Of a stretch of 64,000 nt of DNA, positions 58,001 through 63,759 are shown one piece after another (the first letter of the stretch is position 1; each line of letters opens with the position of its first letter). The notes below the pieces were generated by a model, which ran no database searches, was not told where the DNA came from, and saw nothing but the letters and a program-made list of their open reading frames with translations. The position numbers and the translations under genes were made by a program. This stretch comes from Cardinalis cardinalis (lineage: Eukaryota; Chordata; Aves; Passeriformes; Cardinalidae): the NCBI GenBank assembly GCA_014549065.1, contig JACDOX010000007.1, positions 1,423,621-1,487,620 of the forward strand, written 5' to 3'.

Positions 58001-61000
58001 CACATATGGAATACTTATTGCAGATGTACTGTACATCAAAAACTCCACATACTTGTTTCCTTTTTTCTGTTAGAGAAAAAGCATACATTATAAGTATTTT
58101 CAGTATATTTCACATGTGTGAATTCTAAAAGCACATTTTTGCATGCACATGCAGTTTTTAAAAAATAAAAAACCATAAGCTGTTACTTTAAAGACAGTTG
58201 CTACACTTGAAAGCTAAAGTAAATAGAAGAATTCTAATGAAGTTAAAAAACCATGTCTACAGCTAGCTATTTGATTTGTGTAGTTTCCATTCATGGAAAA
58301 GATGGATTACAGACCAATCAAGGTTTATTTGAAAAATAAAATTAACACTAAGGTGTTCATAGTGCGAAAAATATGCCAGGTAGGCCTCCAGAGCATGTAA
58401 CCCAGTTATTGAAACAATTTGGACTATAAATATGCAATTTTGGATCTATAAAAGTTCGGNGCATAACTTGTCTGGAGATATATAAAAATTTATCTCTATT
58501 AAAAACTTAAAAATTGTCTAGACAATATGCTATTAAATAAGTGGATTTTCATACCATGTTTCTGTTCTTGCTACTTCATCAAACAACAGAAGACAAAGCA
58601 ATACTGCAGCTTCAGTTAAAACAGCACGATCATTTTGGAATATCAGGGAAACTGAATAAAAGAAAGATATTTAAAAACACGTTAGAAAAAAACTGATAAT
58701 TAATAATACATAGAAGAACACTAGTTAAAAGCAACTGCTTTCCACAGTTTCCTGCCAACACTTTCAACACATGCCACAACATGGGAAAACTAGAACACAG
58801 TGATTTATCTTTCAAATATCAGAATCTGATATCATTAAGTGATCCAAAGTTCTTAAGAAGGTATTTGATTAAACATTTAACCATCTTTTGACAGGGGTAT
58901 AACAGTGGAAATACAATTCTCACCTCTGAACAGCAAAAGCAGTAGAGAAGGTTGCTGTGCTAGGGACAGGCGAACAGCTGGGTCAGCACACACAATTTTG
59001 CGTAGGAGTGCCAGACATGGTACCACTAAGGATTCCATAAACTGCAGGACCAGAGAAAAAGATTAAATAAATACAACGATCAGTATGATTTATTATGATA
59101 CAATTAACACAGACTGTCCCACTATTAAGCAATATATTCCATCATTTGTGAAAGAGAAGTCTAGAACTTCCTTAGACAAGCACATTTCAGCNAGATGACA
59201 CCACATAGTCATAAAAAAAAAAATTATTTACTTGTTGATTCATTTTATTATTAATTGAAGGTAATTTTATTGATCTCTGGCTTCATAACAGAATTATAAC
59301 ATTTGCTTTCAANTTACAGAATTTGAAGAAGGATATATGTAAACTGAAGGATTTAAAAAAACACCAAGTATTTGCAACCATCTAAGTTTATTCATTTAAA
59401 ACAAAGGTAAATATTTTATTATATCAAACTAATTTTCTGGGTGCCAGTTTGTCAGATCATGAAAATGGAAAGCAGTTTCCTAAAATACAACCAAAGTCAG
59501 AGCTTCTAAGAATGAGAAGAGGTATTTCTTTCACAGTATCATTANTTTGCCTATGAGTTTCTGCCTTTAAAATGTGTTTTGTAAACAGCATCAACAAATA
59601 CATTTTATTTTCATTCCACATGAATGAAAGTCCCTACTTATTTAGTATAGAAAGAATCTTTTGCACAGTTATATATAAAGCCTTATTTAGATGCTGATTT
59701 TTATTTCTACTACTTNTTTTATTTTCTTTCTCAATGGCCACTTTTCTAAGAACATGTAAGATTTTTCTGTTGATTTTTCTTTGATATTGATTTTATGATT
59801 AAATAAAAAAAATCATTCAAGGGGAGAACAAAGGATCTGGACTAGATTCCCTCAGGATAGTGTCCTAATGTCACAGGCCCTAGAGAGTTGTTGCCTGAGC
59901 CCTTCCTGGATTAAATTAAACTTTAAAATAATATTTTTAGCCCTTTATAAAGTTCATCTTAGACTCCTACTTGATTATGAAGATTCTGCTCAGGGCAATA
60001 CATTTCCCANGCTTGTCCTTCTTTATTATTGAGCAATATCTACTCACTATCCAAACCAAAAAACAGTTGTATAACTTTCTCTCTCTAAAGAAGGTACTAT
60101 AAAACTGACACAAAAAAANCAACCCAACATTCAGAAACCTGAGGAACTCAATATTTCAATCTCTTCAAGTGTGTTAAAACAGTTTACTGAAGTACTTCTA
60201 TACAAGAGATCATAAATTGGACAAGACATTCTTTAATGCTATAGAGATCATCTTAGATACTGATAATCTGGGGGAAAAAATTGCTATTTCTGAAGAACAA
60301 TGTAATTTTCATTTGTTAGACAAAAAAAAAATCCACTAAGTATCAAGTAGCTCTTTTCTCTAGAACATCTTTGGAAAAAAGTCATTACTACATAAAAATT
60401 CTCAAGATTTTATTAAAAAAACCTCAAGGTTTGGACTGCGGGAATGCAGTAACAATAGTATGCAAGAAAGCNAAAAAACTTTATCCACTGAAGTTACGTT
60501 AAGCACTTTCTAGCCTGAATGTGCTTTCATGAAATTATTCCAAAGAATGAATTCAAGAAAAAAATCAAGCATCAGATTACCCATATATTACAAAAATAGA
60601 AAGCTNCATCATCTGCACCAAGAGATCCTCCCTGGTGAAGTGATCTTCTATTGGTCAGAAAAATATTTATACCTGAAATTCAATCTGACATGTTTACAAT
60701 AGCACGTCATGCAATTACATTTCATTTTAAATTACAATTTGCTTTAGAATTTTCAGAGACTATTACACATAACATTTCGCTTTTTAACAGTCATTAAAAA
60801 ATTTTTGTACTCTACTGAAAAAGCTTTCTGGGAATTTTTGGCATTCCAGAACCTCACTGTACACAATTCTCTGGCTAATTCTTCTCATATGTAGGGAAAG
60901 CAATCTTCTCTGATTAAGAGAGAACCATTATCAAAACTAGAACAAAATACATATTTTATTTGTTATTAAACACTTGTATTCAGTGCAGCATTAATGCAAA

Positions 61001-63759
61001 AGATCAGTGTTGCAAGTCTAGAAAAAGGCAGACTCTACTACCTTCATGCTGTGCAATGCTTGCAGAAGAACCTNTAATAATACTTTTACCTTGCCATCCA
61101 CGTGTACGCACTCATTAAGGTAGGCCAATATCCTTTCTATCACACCTAACTTTTTCANAATGTCATGCATTTTAGTATCTGTAGGAACAGCAAAAGATAG
61201 AAAGAATGACTGGTTTCACACAAATTTAACATAAAAATGCTTAATATTGTTTAATAAGATTACAAACTCTTGCTATCTACAATAANTTTCTAATATTGCC
61301 CAATCAATCAAGAGTCATACAGATCTCTAGCAAGGCAAGTCTTCCCAAGGTATTTTTACCTGACTATAGGAGCCTCTTGAACACCAGATTCTTAAATACA
61401 TTACATAAATTCCCACAAGAATTTTACATTGAAAAATTACAGTAATCCCACTGCAACTCAATTTTAGTCAAACAAGGATGTCACTTCAAAATTTTAAAAC
61501 ACTTTAAGACATAACATGGAATTGAAAATGGTATTTTACTTAATCACCATGAGAGTATTTTCCACTGATATCACCCTTTAGAGTAGNTGGTTTAAGAATA
61601 TTCAATAACATAAACAGCAAAAAGATACAACATTTGAATTGGTTGGGTTGGTTTGTTTGTTTTTTAATAACTAAAAAGAGATCACTCATATGAAATTGTC
61701 CTGATAAAACTGCATTTTTCCCTTCACAATTTCATCCTATGCTTTGTTTCAATTTTGAAACATCTGAAAATTTTTGCAGTATTAACNACATATGTTTTAT
61801 GAAACAAAGTAGATACATGTCCTCATTTTTGTGGCAATTTTTCTCACAGTATTTTCAATATTATCTATGATTTCACCTTTCCATGGTAAAGAACTTTTGC
61901 GCTCTCATTAGAATCCAAATTCCCTGAAGAAAACATTATTGAATTAGAGTTTGAATATACAGAGTAAAAACATCAAGGTTTGTAACTTAACAGTTATGTG
62001 CCAAGTGAAATAATGATCTAAGATTGCTTACTATTGCTTACTTGCATTATAATTCAATCACTTCTTTTTACCAAAATTCATAATATAAAAATTACAAAGA
62101 GGGCCCTTAACACAAGCATACAGACAACCTAACAAAACTTCAAGCTCACAAATGACCAGCACATGAATACAAATTTTCTGAAGAATTTTACCTTCTAAAA
62201 TAACAACCAGCTGCTCAGCTGCAGACTTCCGTAAAACTAGGTCAACAGCATCAGAAGTCAAAATATCATACAGCTTTTCAACAGTTTCTGCCTAAAAGTA
62301 AAACAATATTAGATTGGCATCCAGTATGCCACCATGAAACAAGAAAACCAGCCAAATTTCCTAACAGGAAGTAGAAAAAAAAAATCTTAATTCTTCATTA
62401 GAATGTATTTTGTTAGATCCTACATACATGTAAGAGGAATGGATTAGGTAACAATCTTTTTCCAACAAATCTCTAATAACATCTGTGGAATATGAAAACC
62501 AAACAGTTTCTAGTGCATCATAGCTGCAGACTGCTAACAAATAATGCCTAATTTATGTAGGACTACAGAATCTTAACACTATACAGAAATGCTAGAGCAT
62601 GCTTTAAAGTCTATCAAGGGGACTGACTTTTTAATGGCAATACAGTCAAGCATTTAAGCATTTGCTTATCATATTGTTAATCTGAAAGTATTGAGGGGAA
62701 TGAAGAAAGGAGAATAAAAGGGAGACGAGAAATCAGAAAGAAAAAAAAGAGAGGTATTCCCTTGAGTCATACATTCATGATTTGCTTTACACTTTGCAAC
62801 AGCAGCAATATTAAGCAAACAGAGACATAAGNTTGCAATCCGTTTTAAAATATTTCATATTAAAAATCATTTGCGNCTGTTTCAGTAAAAATTACTTTTG
62901 TGGGGAAAAAATATACGAGAAAAATCTATCCACNCAGAATAAAATTGCTATGAACAGATCAGGCCTGTGTTCTCTGCAATCAAATCTTTTCTGCAGAGAA
63001 GCAAAAAAGGAACGATTTTTTTTTTTTTAGTGTTGCAAANGGTAGCTCAAGAACTACTGTGTCAGTGCACACAGAAAGAAAACATCAACAGACTTCTTTT
63101 TATGAAGCAAGGCAATTTGTACTAAATACTGCAACCTTCTGAACGTGGAAACTCAGAGACTGGACAGGTAGAAGAGCAAAATTTAGACAGAGTTTACTAA
63201 CCTTAATTATTGAGTTCATTTTATCATCCAATTTTAGTTCCATGGCTCCCTCTACAATAAATAAGTTAGAAATGCTGGAAAGGACATGACCATTNAGGCA
63301 CGGGCGTTTCAGGTTTGCCCCTTCTTCATTAAGAACATGGAATGCTAAATGTTTAGCAGCTACAGAACGAACCCTAAATGAACAAATACTTTAATAAATA
63401 TATAAAGCACTCATACTGGAAAATGTGAGCTGTANAGTTAGAAATTAATTTGTTTTAAAAGTTAATATGGGGTGTAATTCAAAAGTTATTATGCNGTGTA
63501 ATTCAATTCAGACTTGATTAATCAACCTTTCAAATGAAGACACAGCATAACATTTAGCAGAAGACACTGTTGTCTTCAAGATGAGGAAATGTGCTGAAAT
63601 GCTCCAGAGCATTACTTACAGCTGCTTTTTTGAGAAGAGAAGGCGCAGAGCAGCCTGTAGTCTGGGAGTTCCTGGGAGAATGCCCTCTCCTTTGTCAGAG
63701 GTTGTTTCACTCAAAGAGAGAATGCATTTACCTAAAGTATCTTTTGTGTCAGCATAACC
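9994..63759 (-). CDS. RTTN: RTTN (rotatin), C-terminal 1,501 residues, 33 exons, 5' part outside window
   Basis: Rotatin is a very large Armadillo-like helical-repeat protein of centrioles and basal bodies. Family knowledge: it is required for centriole assembly and elongation, ciliogenesis and left-right axis formation; human mutations cause microcephaly and cortical malformation; the Drosophila relative is Ana3. Seen here: 33 minus-strand exons whose joined translation tracks vertebrate rotatin from beginning to end as I remember it. Landmarks are GYADTKDTLGKCIL (W1), DLVLRKSAAEQL (W3), DAPHFYGLPSLERTL (W12), LVPLWVDRDPE (W14), NQMVKHCYLG (W17) and CFSPANKPKIL (W30). Exon lengths sum to 4,506 bases, all junction phases agree, all introns are GT-AG, and the only stop is the terminal TAA at 9994-9996. 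Transcription runs right to left. The start codon and promoter are beyond 64000, so this is a partial but apparently intact gene. The identification rests on remembered family sequence, not a search. Confidence 0.96.
10077..11646 (-). other. RTTN: RTTN intron 32 (1,570 bases)
   Basis: AT-rich intron before the last exon. I see no repeat or RNA gene. Short open frames on both strands at 11220-11430 overlap each other antisense and have no family match. Confidence 0.7.
11647..11716 (-). CDS. RTTN: RTTN exon W32 (residues 1452-1475)
   Basis: 70 bases; acceptor AG at 11717-11718, donor GTAAGT from 11646. It reads AKVTLKNPSIRRRIDEAYSL, then VKK, and ends one base into a Ser codon. It is too short to be seen as an open frame alone; found by splice sites and family match. 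Confidence 0.96.
12071..12174 (-). CDS. RTTN: RTTN exon W31 (residues 1417-1451)
   Basis: 104 bases; acceptor AG at 12175-12176, donor GTTAGT from 12070. It reads DQAIAVLSACLESNSPAVQR, then IGAASLWALLHNYQK, a canonical Armadillo-type repeat. It ends in phase 0. Confidence 0.97.
12175..13412 (-). other. RTTN: RTTN intron 30 (1,238 bases)
   Basis: Intron with a 73-codon minus-strand frame at 12488-12709 not bounded by usable splice sites in phase with W30 and W31, which join correctly without it. Nothing else recognised. Confidence 0.7.
13413..13680 (-). CDS. RTTN: RTTN exon W30 (residues 1328-1417)
   Basis: The longest coding exon in the window, 268 bases; acceptor CAG at 13681-13683, donor GTAAGT from 13412. 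It reads SNFLQNFLSLSLPKGSN, then TLWLKLLLNISFGEDGQQM, and MCKYKHKSSQHLALLILHN followed by CFSPANKPKILGN. This is the most diagnostic rotatin stretch in the window. Confidence 0.97.
14111..14195 (-). mobile_element. CR1 3' tail remnant in RTTN intron 29
   Basis: ATCATAGAATGTCTTGAGTTG followed by GACTTGTAAGAACC and a TCACTGCCAGCCAG-like stretch resembles the reverse complement of an old CR1 3' end. It is short and diverged. It sits in the intron between W29 and W30. Confidence 0.7.
15486..15685 (-). CDS. RTTN: RTTN exon W29 (residues 1261-1327)
   Basis: 200 bases; acceptor AG at 15686-15687, donor GTAAGT from 15485. It reads CASLCWASGGQSSLPSARSA, then NSLMHYVLKLASHV and SNLALSHDCKGIIQK in phase 0. 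The serine-rich middle is less conserved than both ends. Confidence 0.95.
17422..17548 (-). CDS. RTTN: RTTN exon W28 (residues 1219-1261)
   Basis: 127 bases; acceptor TAG at 17549-17551, donor GTATGA from 17421. It reads MAALKAHLVPVLHSLWPWFL, then DDSLMEIALHLLCVYTANYP. The ATG at its start is internal to the protein, not a start codon. The N at 17488 is the first base of an NCA codon (Ser, Pro, Thr or Ala). Confidence 0.95.
17549..18982 (-). other. RTTN: RTTN intron 27 (1,434 bases), purine-rich on the plus strand
   Basis: The plus strand from about 18075 to 18510 is rich in A and G, so the transcript is pyrimidine-rich there; this creates Phe/Leu/Ser-rich antisense open frames that are not genes. 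The unresolved homopolymer junction lies inside. Confidence 0.6.
18502..18510. other. Unresolved bases at a poly-A/poly-T junction
   Basis: An A-rich run meets seven T with six N between (18505-18510). It may hide a longer homopolymer or small inverted A/T repeat that could not be read. It lies in the intron between W27 and W28. A similar NNN occurs at 38504-38506. Confidence 0.7.
18983..19060 (-). CDS. RTTN: RTTN exon W27 (residues 1193-1218)
   Basis: 78 bases, 26 whole codons; acceptor TAG at 19061-19063, donor GTAAGT from 18982. It reads EDNLIKELRCSMQLLRNCLF, then QNEECK. A rival acceptor three bases further in would drop the first Glu; the upstream one was chosen because mammals have KKKED at this junction. 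Confidence 0.93.
19505..19643 (+). mobile_element. tRNA-Ile-derived SINE with CR1-like tail (TguSINE1 type)
   Basis: The head follows tRNA-Ile: an A-box-like GAGCTCAGCTGG (about 19514-19525), GCGCTAATAGTG with an AAT anticodon in place (about 19532-19543), and a B-box-like GGGCTTGACCAC (about 19554-19565), then TATGGACTA. A linker TTTAAGAACTGGATTCGAAG leads to a CR1-type end, CCTTCCAACTCAGACTCTTCTGTGAT. This structure matches the tRNA-Ile SINE known from zebra finch and other songbirds, mobilised by CR1 machinery. It is antisense to RTTN, in the intron between W26 and W27. Confidence 0.85.
19644..22709 (-). other. RTTN: RTTN intron 26 downstream of the SINE
   Basis: The intron spans 19061-22709 (3,649 bases). 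Positions about 21280-22430 are strongly A/G-biased on the plus strand and somewhat less AT-rich than typical intron; this may be an old insertion, but I recognise no family, no primer-binding site and no protein motif. Confidence 0.5.
22710..22804 (-). CDS. RTTN: RTTN exon W26 (residues 1161-1192)
   Basis: 95 bases; acceptor CAG at 22805-22807, donor GTAGGT from 22709. It reads ADLIDSCIENMKHIHAQLNL, then DSLKPGKTQRKK, and ends in phase 0. The basic tail RKK joins EDN in the next exon. Confidence 0.95.
23312..24436 (+). mobile_element. CR1 LINE with reverse-transcriptase remnant, in RTTN intron 25
   Basis: Starts within the CR1 reverse transcriptase: GGACTTCTGTAAGGATTTTG is the decayed catalytic-region codon string (DFCKDFD, from DFSKAFD), followed by GTGTCCCTCAGGGATCC (VPQG-type motif) and a run matching CR1 to the 3' end at GCATTCTGTGATTCCATG. 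It carries frameshifts and stops, so no active protein is expected. It is oriented opposite to RTTN. An NN at 23787-23788 marks uncertain sequence. Confidence 0.92.
24437..25110 (-). mobile_element. CR1 LINE, minus orientation, abutting the previous CR1
   Basis: Begins with a degenerate CR1 3' end (TTCAAGTTGGAAGAGATGGC, ATCATATACCCAACC) and continues through antisense CR1: ACTGGGCCAAAACTGGATGC, CTTGATCTAATGGCTGTG, AGCCCAGGATGCTGTTAG, AGGTGCAGGACCTTGCA. Its 3' end meets the 3' end of the neighbouring CR1, making a tail-to-tail pair. The right boundary is approximate. Confidence 0.88.
26111..26216 (-). CDS. RTTN: RTTN exon W25 (residues 1126-1161)
   Basis: 106 bases; acceptor AG at 26217-26218, donor GTGAGC from 26110. 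It reads VCERKSSKDVLKEVATNALL, then SLLAVSKNAQKYALE, ending one base into an Ala codon. The KSSKD.LK..A.NAL pattern is typical of this repeat. Confidence 0.95.
26217..29937 (-). other. RTTN: RTTN intron 24 (3,721 bases)
   Basis: Very AT-rich from 26217 to about 28500. The stretch 29230-29700 is more balanced and carries an unusually long minus-strand open frame (136 codons) with no stop; its translation shows no known motif and it could be an old LTR-like repeat. No splice evidence ties it to RTTN. Confidence 0.5.
29938..30149 (-). CDS. RTTN: RTTN exon W24 (residues 1055-1125)
   Basis: 212 bases; acceptor AG at 30150-30151, donor GTATTT from 29937. It reads TYPALYVASLQFLSVLLNEE, then PTISFLLDHTEECQTPVTQ and ends LTALIIQ in phase 0. 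Confidence 0.95.
30981..31118 (-). CDS. RTTN: RTTN exon W23 (residues 1009-1055)
   Basis: 138 bases; acceptor CAG at 31119-31121, donor GTAATG from 30980. It reads DPELTSVLHETWVDSFSLLA, then TLLWKNGQISFPSVTAALA. The intron before it is only 154 bases, the shortest in the window. Confidence 0.95.
31273..31426 (-). CDS. RTTN: RTTN exon W22 (residues 958-1009)
   Basis: 154 bases; acceptor CAG at 31427-31429, donor GTAATG from 31272. It reads VLLLQYLSSVSRLLKSCLLV, then DSDLVSQDELLKPLLG and RILTIHPKAGL. It ends with one base of a split Asp codon. Confidence 0.96.
32412..32499 (-). CDS. RTTN: RTTN exon W21 (residues 928-957)
   Basis: 88 bases; acceptor AG at 32500-32501, donor GTCAGA from 32411. 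It reads LVSANLVERCILELKAPLGH, then RCMEHVKAQ, and ends in phase 0. GTCAGA is an uncommon donor, but the junction to VLLLQYLSSVSRLL in the next exon fits the family. Confidence 0.93.
33486..33684 (-). CDS. RTTN: RTTN exon W20 (residues 862-928)
   Basis: 199 bases; acceptor AG at 33685-33686, donor GTATGA from 33485. It begins with the end of the linker (QSDTTITESPSQHDSP), then returns to helical repeats: VVTPALLSAVCSLLHNLLVV and ALQQTHLLTTLS. It ends two bases into a Ser codon. Confidence 0.95.
34383..34491 (-). CDS. RTTN: RTTN exon W19 (residues 826-862), polar linker
   Basis: 109 bases; acceptor AG at 34492-34493, donor GTAAGT from 34382. It reads ILSASPSLGSVTELQATVP, then SASFIPEAVVDRLTAQ, ending with one base of a Gly codon. 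This Ser/Thr/Pro-rich linker is weakly conserved; the SPSLGS..E.Q core and phase fit support it. It lies after the longest intron in the window (6.0 kb). Confidence 0.88.
34492..40513 (-). other. RTTN: RTTN intron 18 (6,022 bases), the longest in the window
   Basis: Phase-0 intron separating the two linker exons. It contains the GTGTCC tandem repeat and an NNN at 38504-38506; the rest is AT-rich DNA with no recognised repeat, RNA gene or extra exon. Confidence 0.6.
35775..35882 (+). repeat. Short degenerate tandem repeat with GTGTCC units
   Basis: GTGTCCAAAACA or GTGTCCAGAACA recurs at 35775, 35824 and 35862, each followed by AGAGCACACAGA or AGCACATAGAG modules. Unit length varies (49 then 38 bases), as in a small minisatellite with internal loss. 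It is in the 6.0 kb intron between W18 and W19. Confidence 0.85.
40514..40596 (-). CDS. RTTN: RTTN exon W18 (residues 798-825), polar linker
   Basis: 83 bases; acceptor CAG at 40597-40599. The donor is GTANCT, with an N at position +4 (40510). It reads DFDDSLNLWKAPPSQRKSSH, then SHSTSETM. It is Ser- and His-rich, with little helical-repeat character. It is supported by conserved FDDS and STSET motifs and by exact phase fit on both sides. Confidence 0.88.
43419..43611 (-). CDS. RTTN: RTTN exon W17 (residues 734-798)
   Basis: 193 bases; acceptor CAG at 43612-43614, donor GTAAGT from 43418. It reads GPCVHDEESGLSQTGIPALK, then FYEHVNQMVKHCYLGCYMF. After DLNSYKEDKLSVEKGDAT the sequence turns polar and diverges from mammals, the start of a linker. 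Confidence 0.96.
46375..46570 (+). mobile_element. CR1 fragment in RTTN intron 16
   Basis: GGGTAGTCAAACATG, AACAAGTTGTCCAGAGAGAC, TCTCCATTCTTGGAC and CAGCCCTGAGCAACCTGGTC follow the CR1 3' region in order. It then decays (CCCTTTGCTTTGAG) and lacks a clear terminal repeat. Plus orientation, opposite to RTTN. Confidence 0.85.
46998..47069 (-). CDS. RTTN: RTTN exon W16 (residues 710-733)
   Basis: 72 bases, 24 whole codons; acceptor CAG at 47070-47072, donor GTGAGT from 46997. It reads AAFILQNLLVIPIPTE, then DMKDCIWQ. The N at 47055 is the third base of CTN and is silent. This is one of the two shortest exons in the visible part. Confidence 0.94.
48430..48588 (-). CDS. RTTN: RTTN exon W15 (residues 657-709)
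   Basis: 159 bases, 53 whole codons; acceptor AG at 48589-48590, donor GTATGT from 48429. It reads VRFTALGIGSALTSLEIGC, then SCQNISGGLWGTVINILLD and ECSMVRRE. This is a classical helical-repeat block with small residues at packing positions. Confidence 0.96.
49222..49329 (-). CDS. RTTN: RTTN exon W14 (residues 621-656)
   Basis: 108 bases, 36 whole codons; acceptor CAG at 49330-49332, donor GTTTGT from 49221. It reads DWISLWSLPYDSGEEQVLSH, then LGLAWLVPLWVDRDPE. The WVDRDPEV junction with the next exon is identical to mammals as I remember them. Confidence 0.96.
50594..50722 (-). CDS. RTTN: RTTN exon W13 (residues 578-620)
   Basis: 129 bases, 43 whole codons; acceptor AG at 50723-50724, donor GTGAGT from 50593. 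It reads VISSFYVEWGGNAMSFMGKG, then STVLCLLHLSHEMMAQAKDA. The Trp-Gly-Gly codons create a run of seven G (50691-50697 on the plus strand as C), a slippage-prone spot that is in frame here. Confidence 0.96.
52370..52589 (-). CDS. RTTN: RTTN exon W12 (residues 504-577)
   Basis: 220 bases; acceptor CAG at 52590-52592, donor GTGAGT from 52369. It reads EALELVGSFRTELALKLLQC, then DAPHFYGLPSLERTLQGM, a hallmark of rotatin, and ends KKYLTGLLE. The N at 52568 is the third base of GGN, so Gly is kept. The acceptor was chosen because the split Arg codon and the length then match mammalian rotatin. Confidence 0.96.
52938..53030 (-). mobile_element. CR1 3' tail remnant in RTTN intron 11
   Basis: CCAGAATCACACAGTGTCTAG and CCAAGTTGGAAGGGAGCAAC, then ATCAAATTCAACTCTTAAAT, read as the reverse complement of a CR1 3' end. 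About 90 bases are recognisable in the intron between W11 and W12. Confidence 0.88.
53829..53980 (-). CDS. RTTN: RTTN exon W11 (residues 454-504)
   Basis: 152 bases; acceptor CAG at 53981-53983, donor GTACAG from 53828. It starts PKSLMGLLVRPESQVQDEMD and continues with AVRQRLDKELIRLFNLLL, ending VTDR with a split Arg codon. GTACAG is a weaker donor than most in this gene, but phase and protein match require it. Confidence 0.94.
54689..54707 (+). repeat. CpG-containing perfect palindrome with purine-pyrimidine alternation
   Basis: CGCACACGCGTGTGCG at 54692-54707 is its own reverse complement, and 54689-54707 alternates purine and pyrimidine without a break. Such DNA favours Z-form or cruciform structure. 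It holds several CpG sites in CpG-poor intron and lies about 57 bases past the W10 donor. Confidence 0.85.
54765..54909 (-). CDS. RTTN: RTTN exon W10 (residues 405-453)
   Basis: 145 bases; acceptor CAG at 54910-54912, donor GTAAGA from 54764. It reads RFLQVLPASVEDEKLLVDVL, then RFLNKSLREQKSNLES, and ends with HLKWILKSLLKN in phase 0. A perfect CpG-containing palindrome lies in the intron about 57 bases past the donor. Confidence 0.96.
55322..56105 (-). mobile_element. CR1 LINE copy in RTTN intron 9
   Basis: Starts with a degenerate CR1 3' end (GGGACTTGAAGGGGTCACCT) and continues antisense: CAACCTGTGTCTGTGTTTGG, TTCCTGACATTCACAGGGATC, CAAAACTGGACCCAGAGCTC, CTAGGATAACATTTGCC, GGTGCAGGACTTGTCACTTC. 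A plus-strand frame of 189 codons across 55320-55889 is antisense to the element and is not a gene. The 5' end abuts an AT microsatellite. Confidence 0.92.
56112..56186 (+). repeat. AT-rich microsatellite (TATA, GATA/GATG units)
   Basis: Interrupted ATAT runs with GATAGATGGATGGATAAATG inside and a run of ATs near 56170-56182. It sits exactly at the truncated 5' side of the CR1 copy in intron 9, so it may have grown from the insertion junction. Confidence 0.85.
56291..56530 (-). CDS. RTTN: RTTN exon W9 (residues 325-405)
   Basis: 240 bases; acceptor CAG at 56531-56533, donor GTGAGC from 56290. It reads FLDSLKLSSEDILILKITH, then GLQDCLSLIIQAASHRDVR, and ends LKGFVWQKAMNR with two bases of the Arg codon. 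The N at 56387 is the middle base of an ANC codon (Asn, Thr, Ser or Ile); Ser is expected from mammals. Confidence 0.96.
57224..57412 (-). CDS. RTTN: RTTN exon W8 (residues 262-325)
   Basis: 189 bases; acceptor AG at 57413-57414, donor GTGAGT from 57223. It reads RYHLPVRVTAHHVVSPNTVV, then KPVADMLKMAWNLSWYHG, a very recognisable rotatin segment. It ends two bases into a Thr codon. Confidence 0.96.
57744..57812 (-). CDS. RTTN: RTTN exon W7 (residues 239-262)
   Basis: A short exon of 69 bases; acceptor AG at 57813-57814. The donor is GTANGT, with an N at position +4 (57740). It reads W, ADGITNNNTEVPAFSLPVAV, then VRR. The Asn-rich first half looks less conserved than the SLPV.V.RR end that joins the next exon. 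Confidence 0.92.
58555..58651 (-). CDS. RTTN: RTTN exon W6 (residues 207-239)
   Basis: 97 bases; acceptor CAG at 58652-58654, donor GTATGA from 58554. It reads VSLIFQNDRAVLTEAAVLL, then CLLLFDEVARTET, and ends with TG of the Trp codon completed by the next exon. The LLLFDEV core is shared with mammalian rotatin. Confidence 0.95.
58924..59041 (-). CDS. RTTN: RTTN exon W5 (residues 168-207)
   Basis: 118 bases; acceptor CAG at 59042-59044, donor GTGAGA from 58923. It reads FMESLVVPCLALLRKIVCAD, then PAVRLSLAQQPSLLLLFR. This matches a rotatin helical repeat with the typical LLRK and LSL..Q pattern. It ends one base into the next Val codon. Confidence 0.95.
61090..61178 (-). CDS. RTTN: RTTN exon W4 (residues 138-167)
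   Basis: 89 bases; acceptor AG at 61179-61180, donor GTAAAA from 61089. It reads DTKMHDI, an ambiguous residue, then KKLGVIERILAYLNECVH and VDGK. The N at 61158 is the first base of an NTG codon (Met, Leu or Val). It ends in phase 0. Confidence 0.94.
62192..62291 (-). CDS. RTTN: RTTN exon W3 (residues 105-138)
   Basis: 100 bases; acceptor AG at 62292-62293, donor GTAAAA from 62191. It reads AETVEKLYDILTSDAV and then DLVLRKSAAEQLVVILE, one of the best conserved rotatin stretches. It ends with one base of a split Asp codon. Without the splice, the frame runs on into intron for about 40 codons before a stop. Confidence 0.96.
63202..63373 (-). CDS. RTTN: RTTN exon W2 (residues 47-104)
   Basis: 172 bases; acceptor AG at 63374-63375, donor GTTAGT from 63201. 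It finishes the split Leu codon and reads VRSVAAKHLAFHVLNEEGA, then ELKLDDKMNSIIK at the end. The N at 63295 falls in the third position of a CTN codon, so it stays Leu whatever the base. It ends in phase 0. Confidence 0.94.
63620..63759 (-). CDS. RTTN: RTTN exon W1 (residues 1-47 of the visible part)
   Basis: This is the first exon fully inside the window, 140 bases. The acceptor AG is at 63760-63761 and the donor GTAAGT starts at 63619. It starts in phase 0 with GYADTKDTLGKCILSLSE and ends with two bases (CT) of a Leu codon. The final part reads LRLLFSKKQ, matching the leucine-rich helix of rotatin. Upstream exons of the gene lie beyond 64000. Confidence 0.93.

Larger units (their letters stand above)
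56531..63201 (-). other. RTTN: RTTN introns 8 to 2 with exons W8 to W3 between them
   Basis: Introns of 693, 331, 742, 272, 2,048, 1,013 and 910 bases. No mobile element recognised; the 2,048-base intron 4 (59042-61089) is uniformly AT-rich. Positions 63760-64000 beyond W1 are the start of the next upstream intron. Confidence 0.6.
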
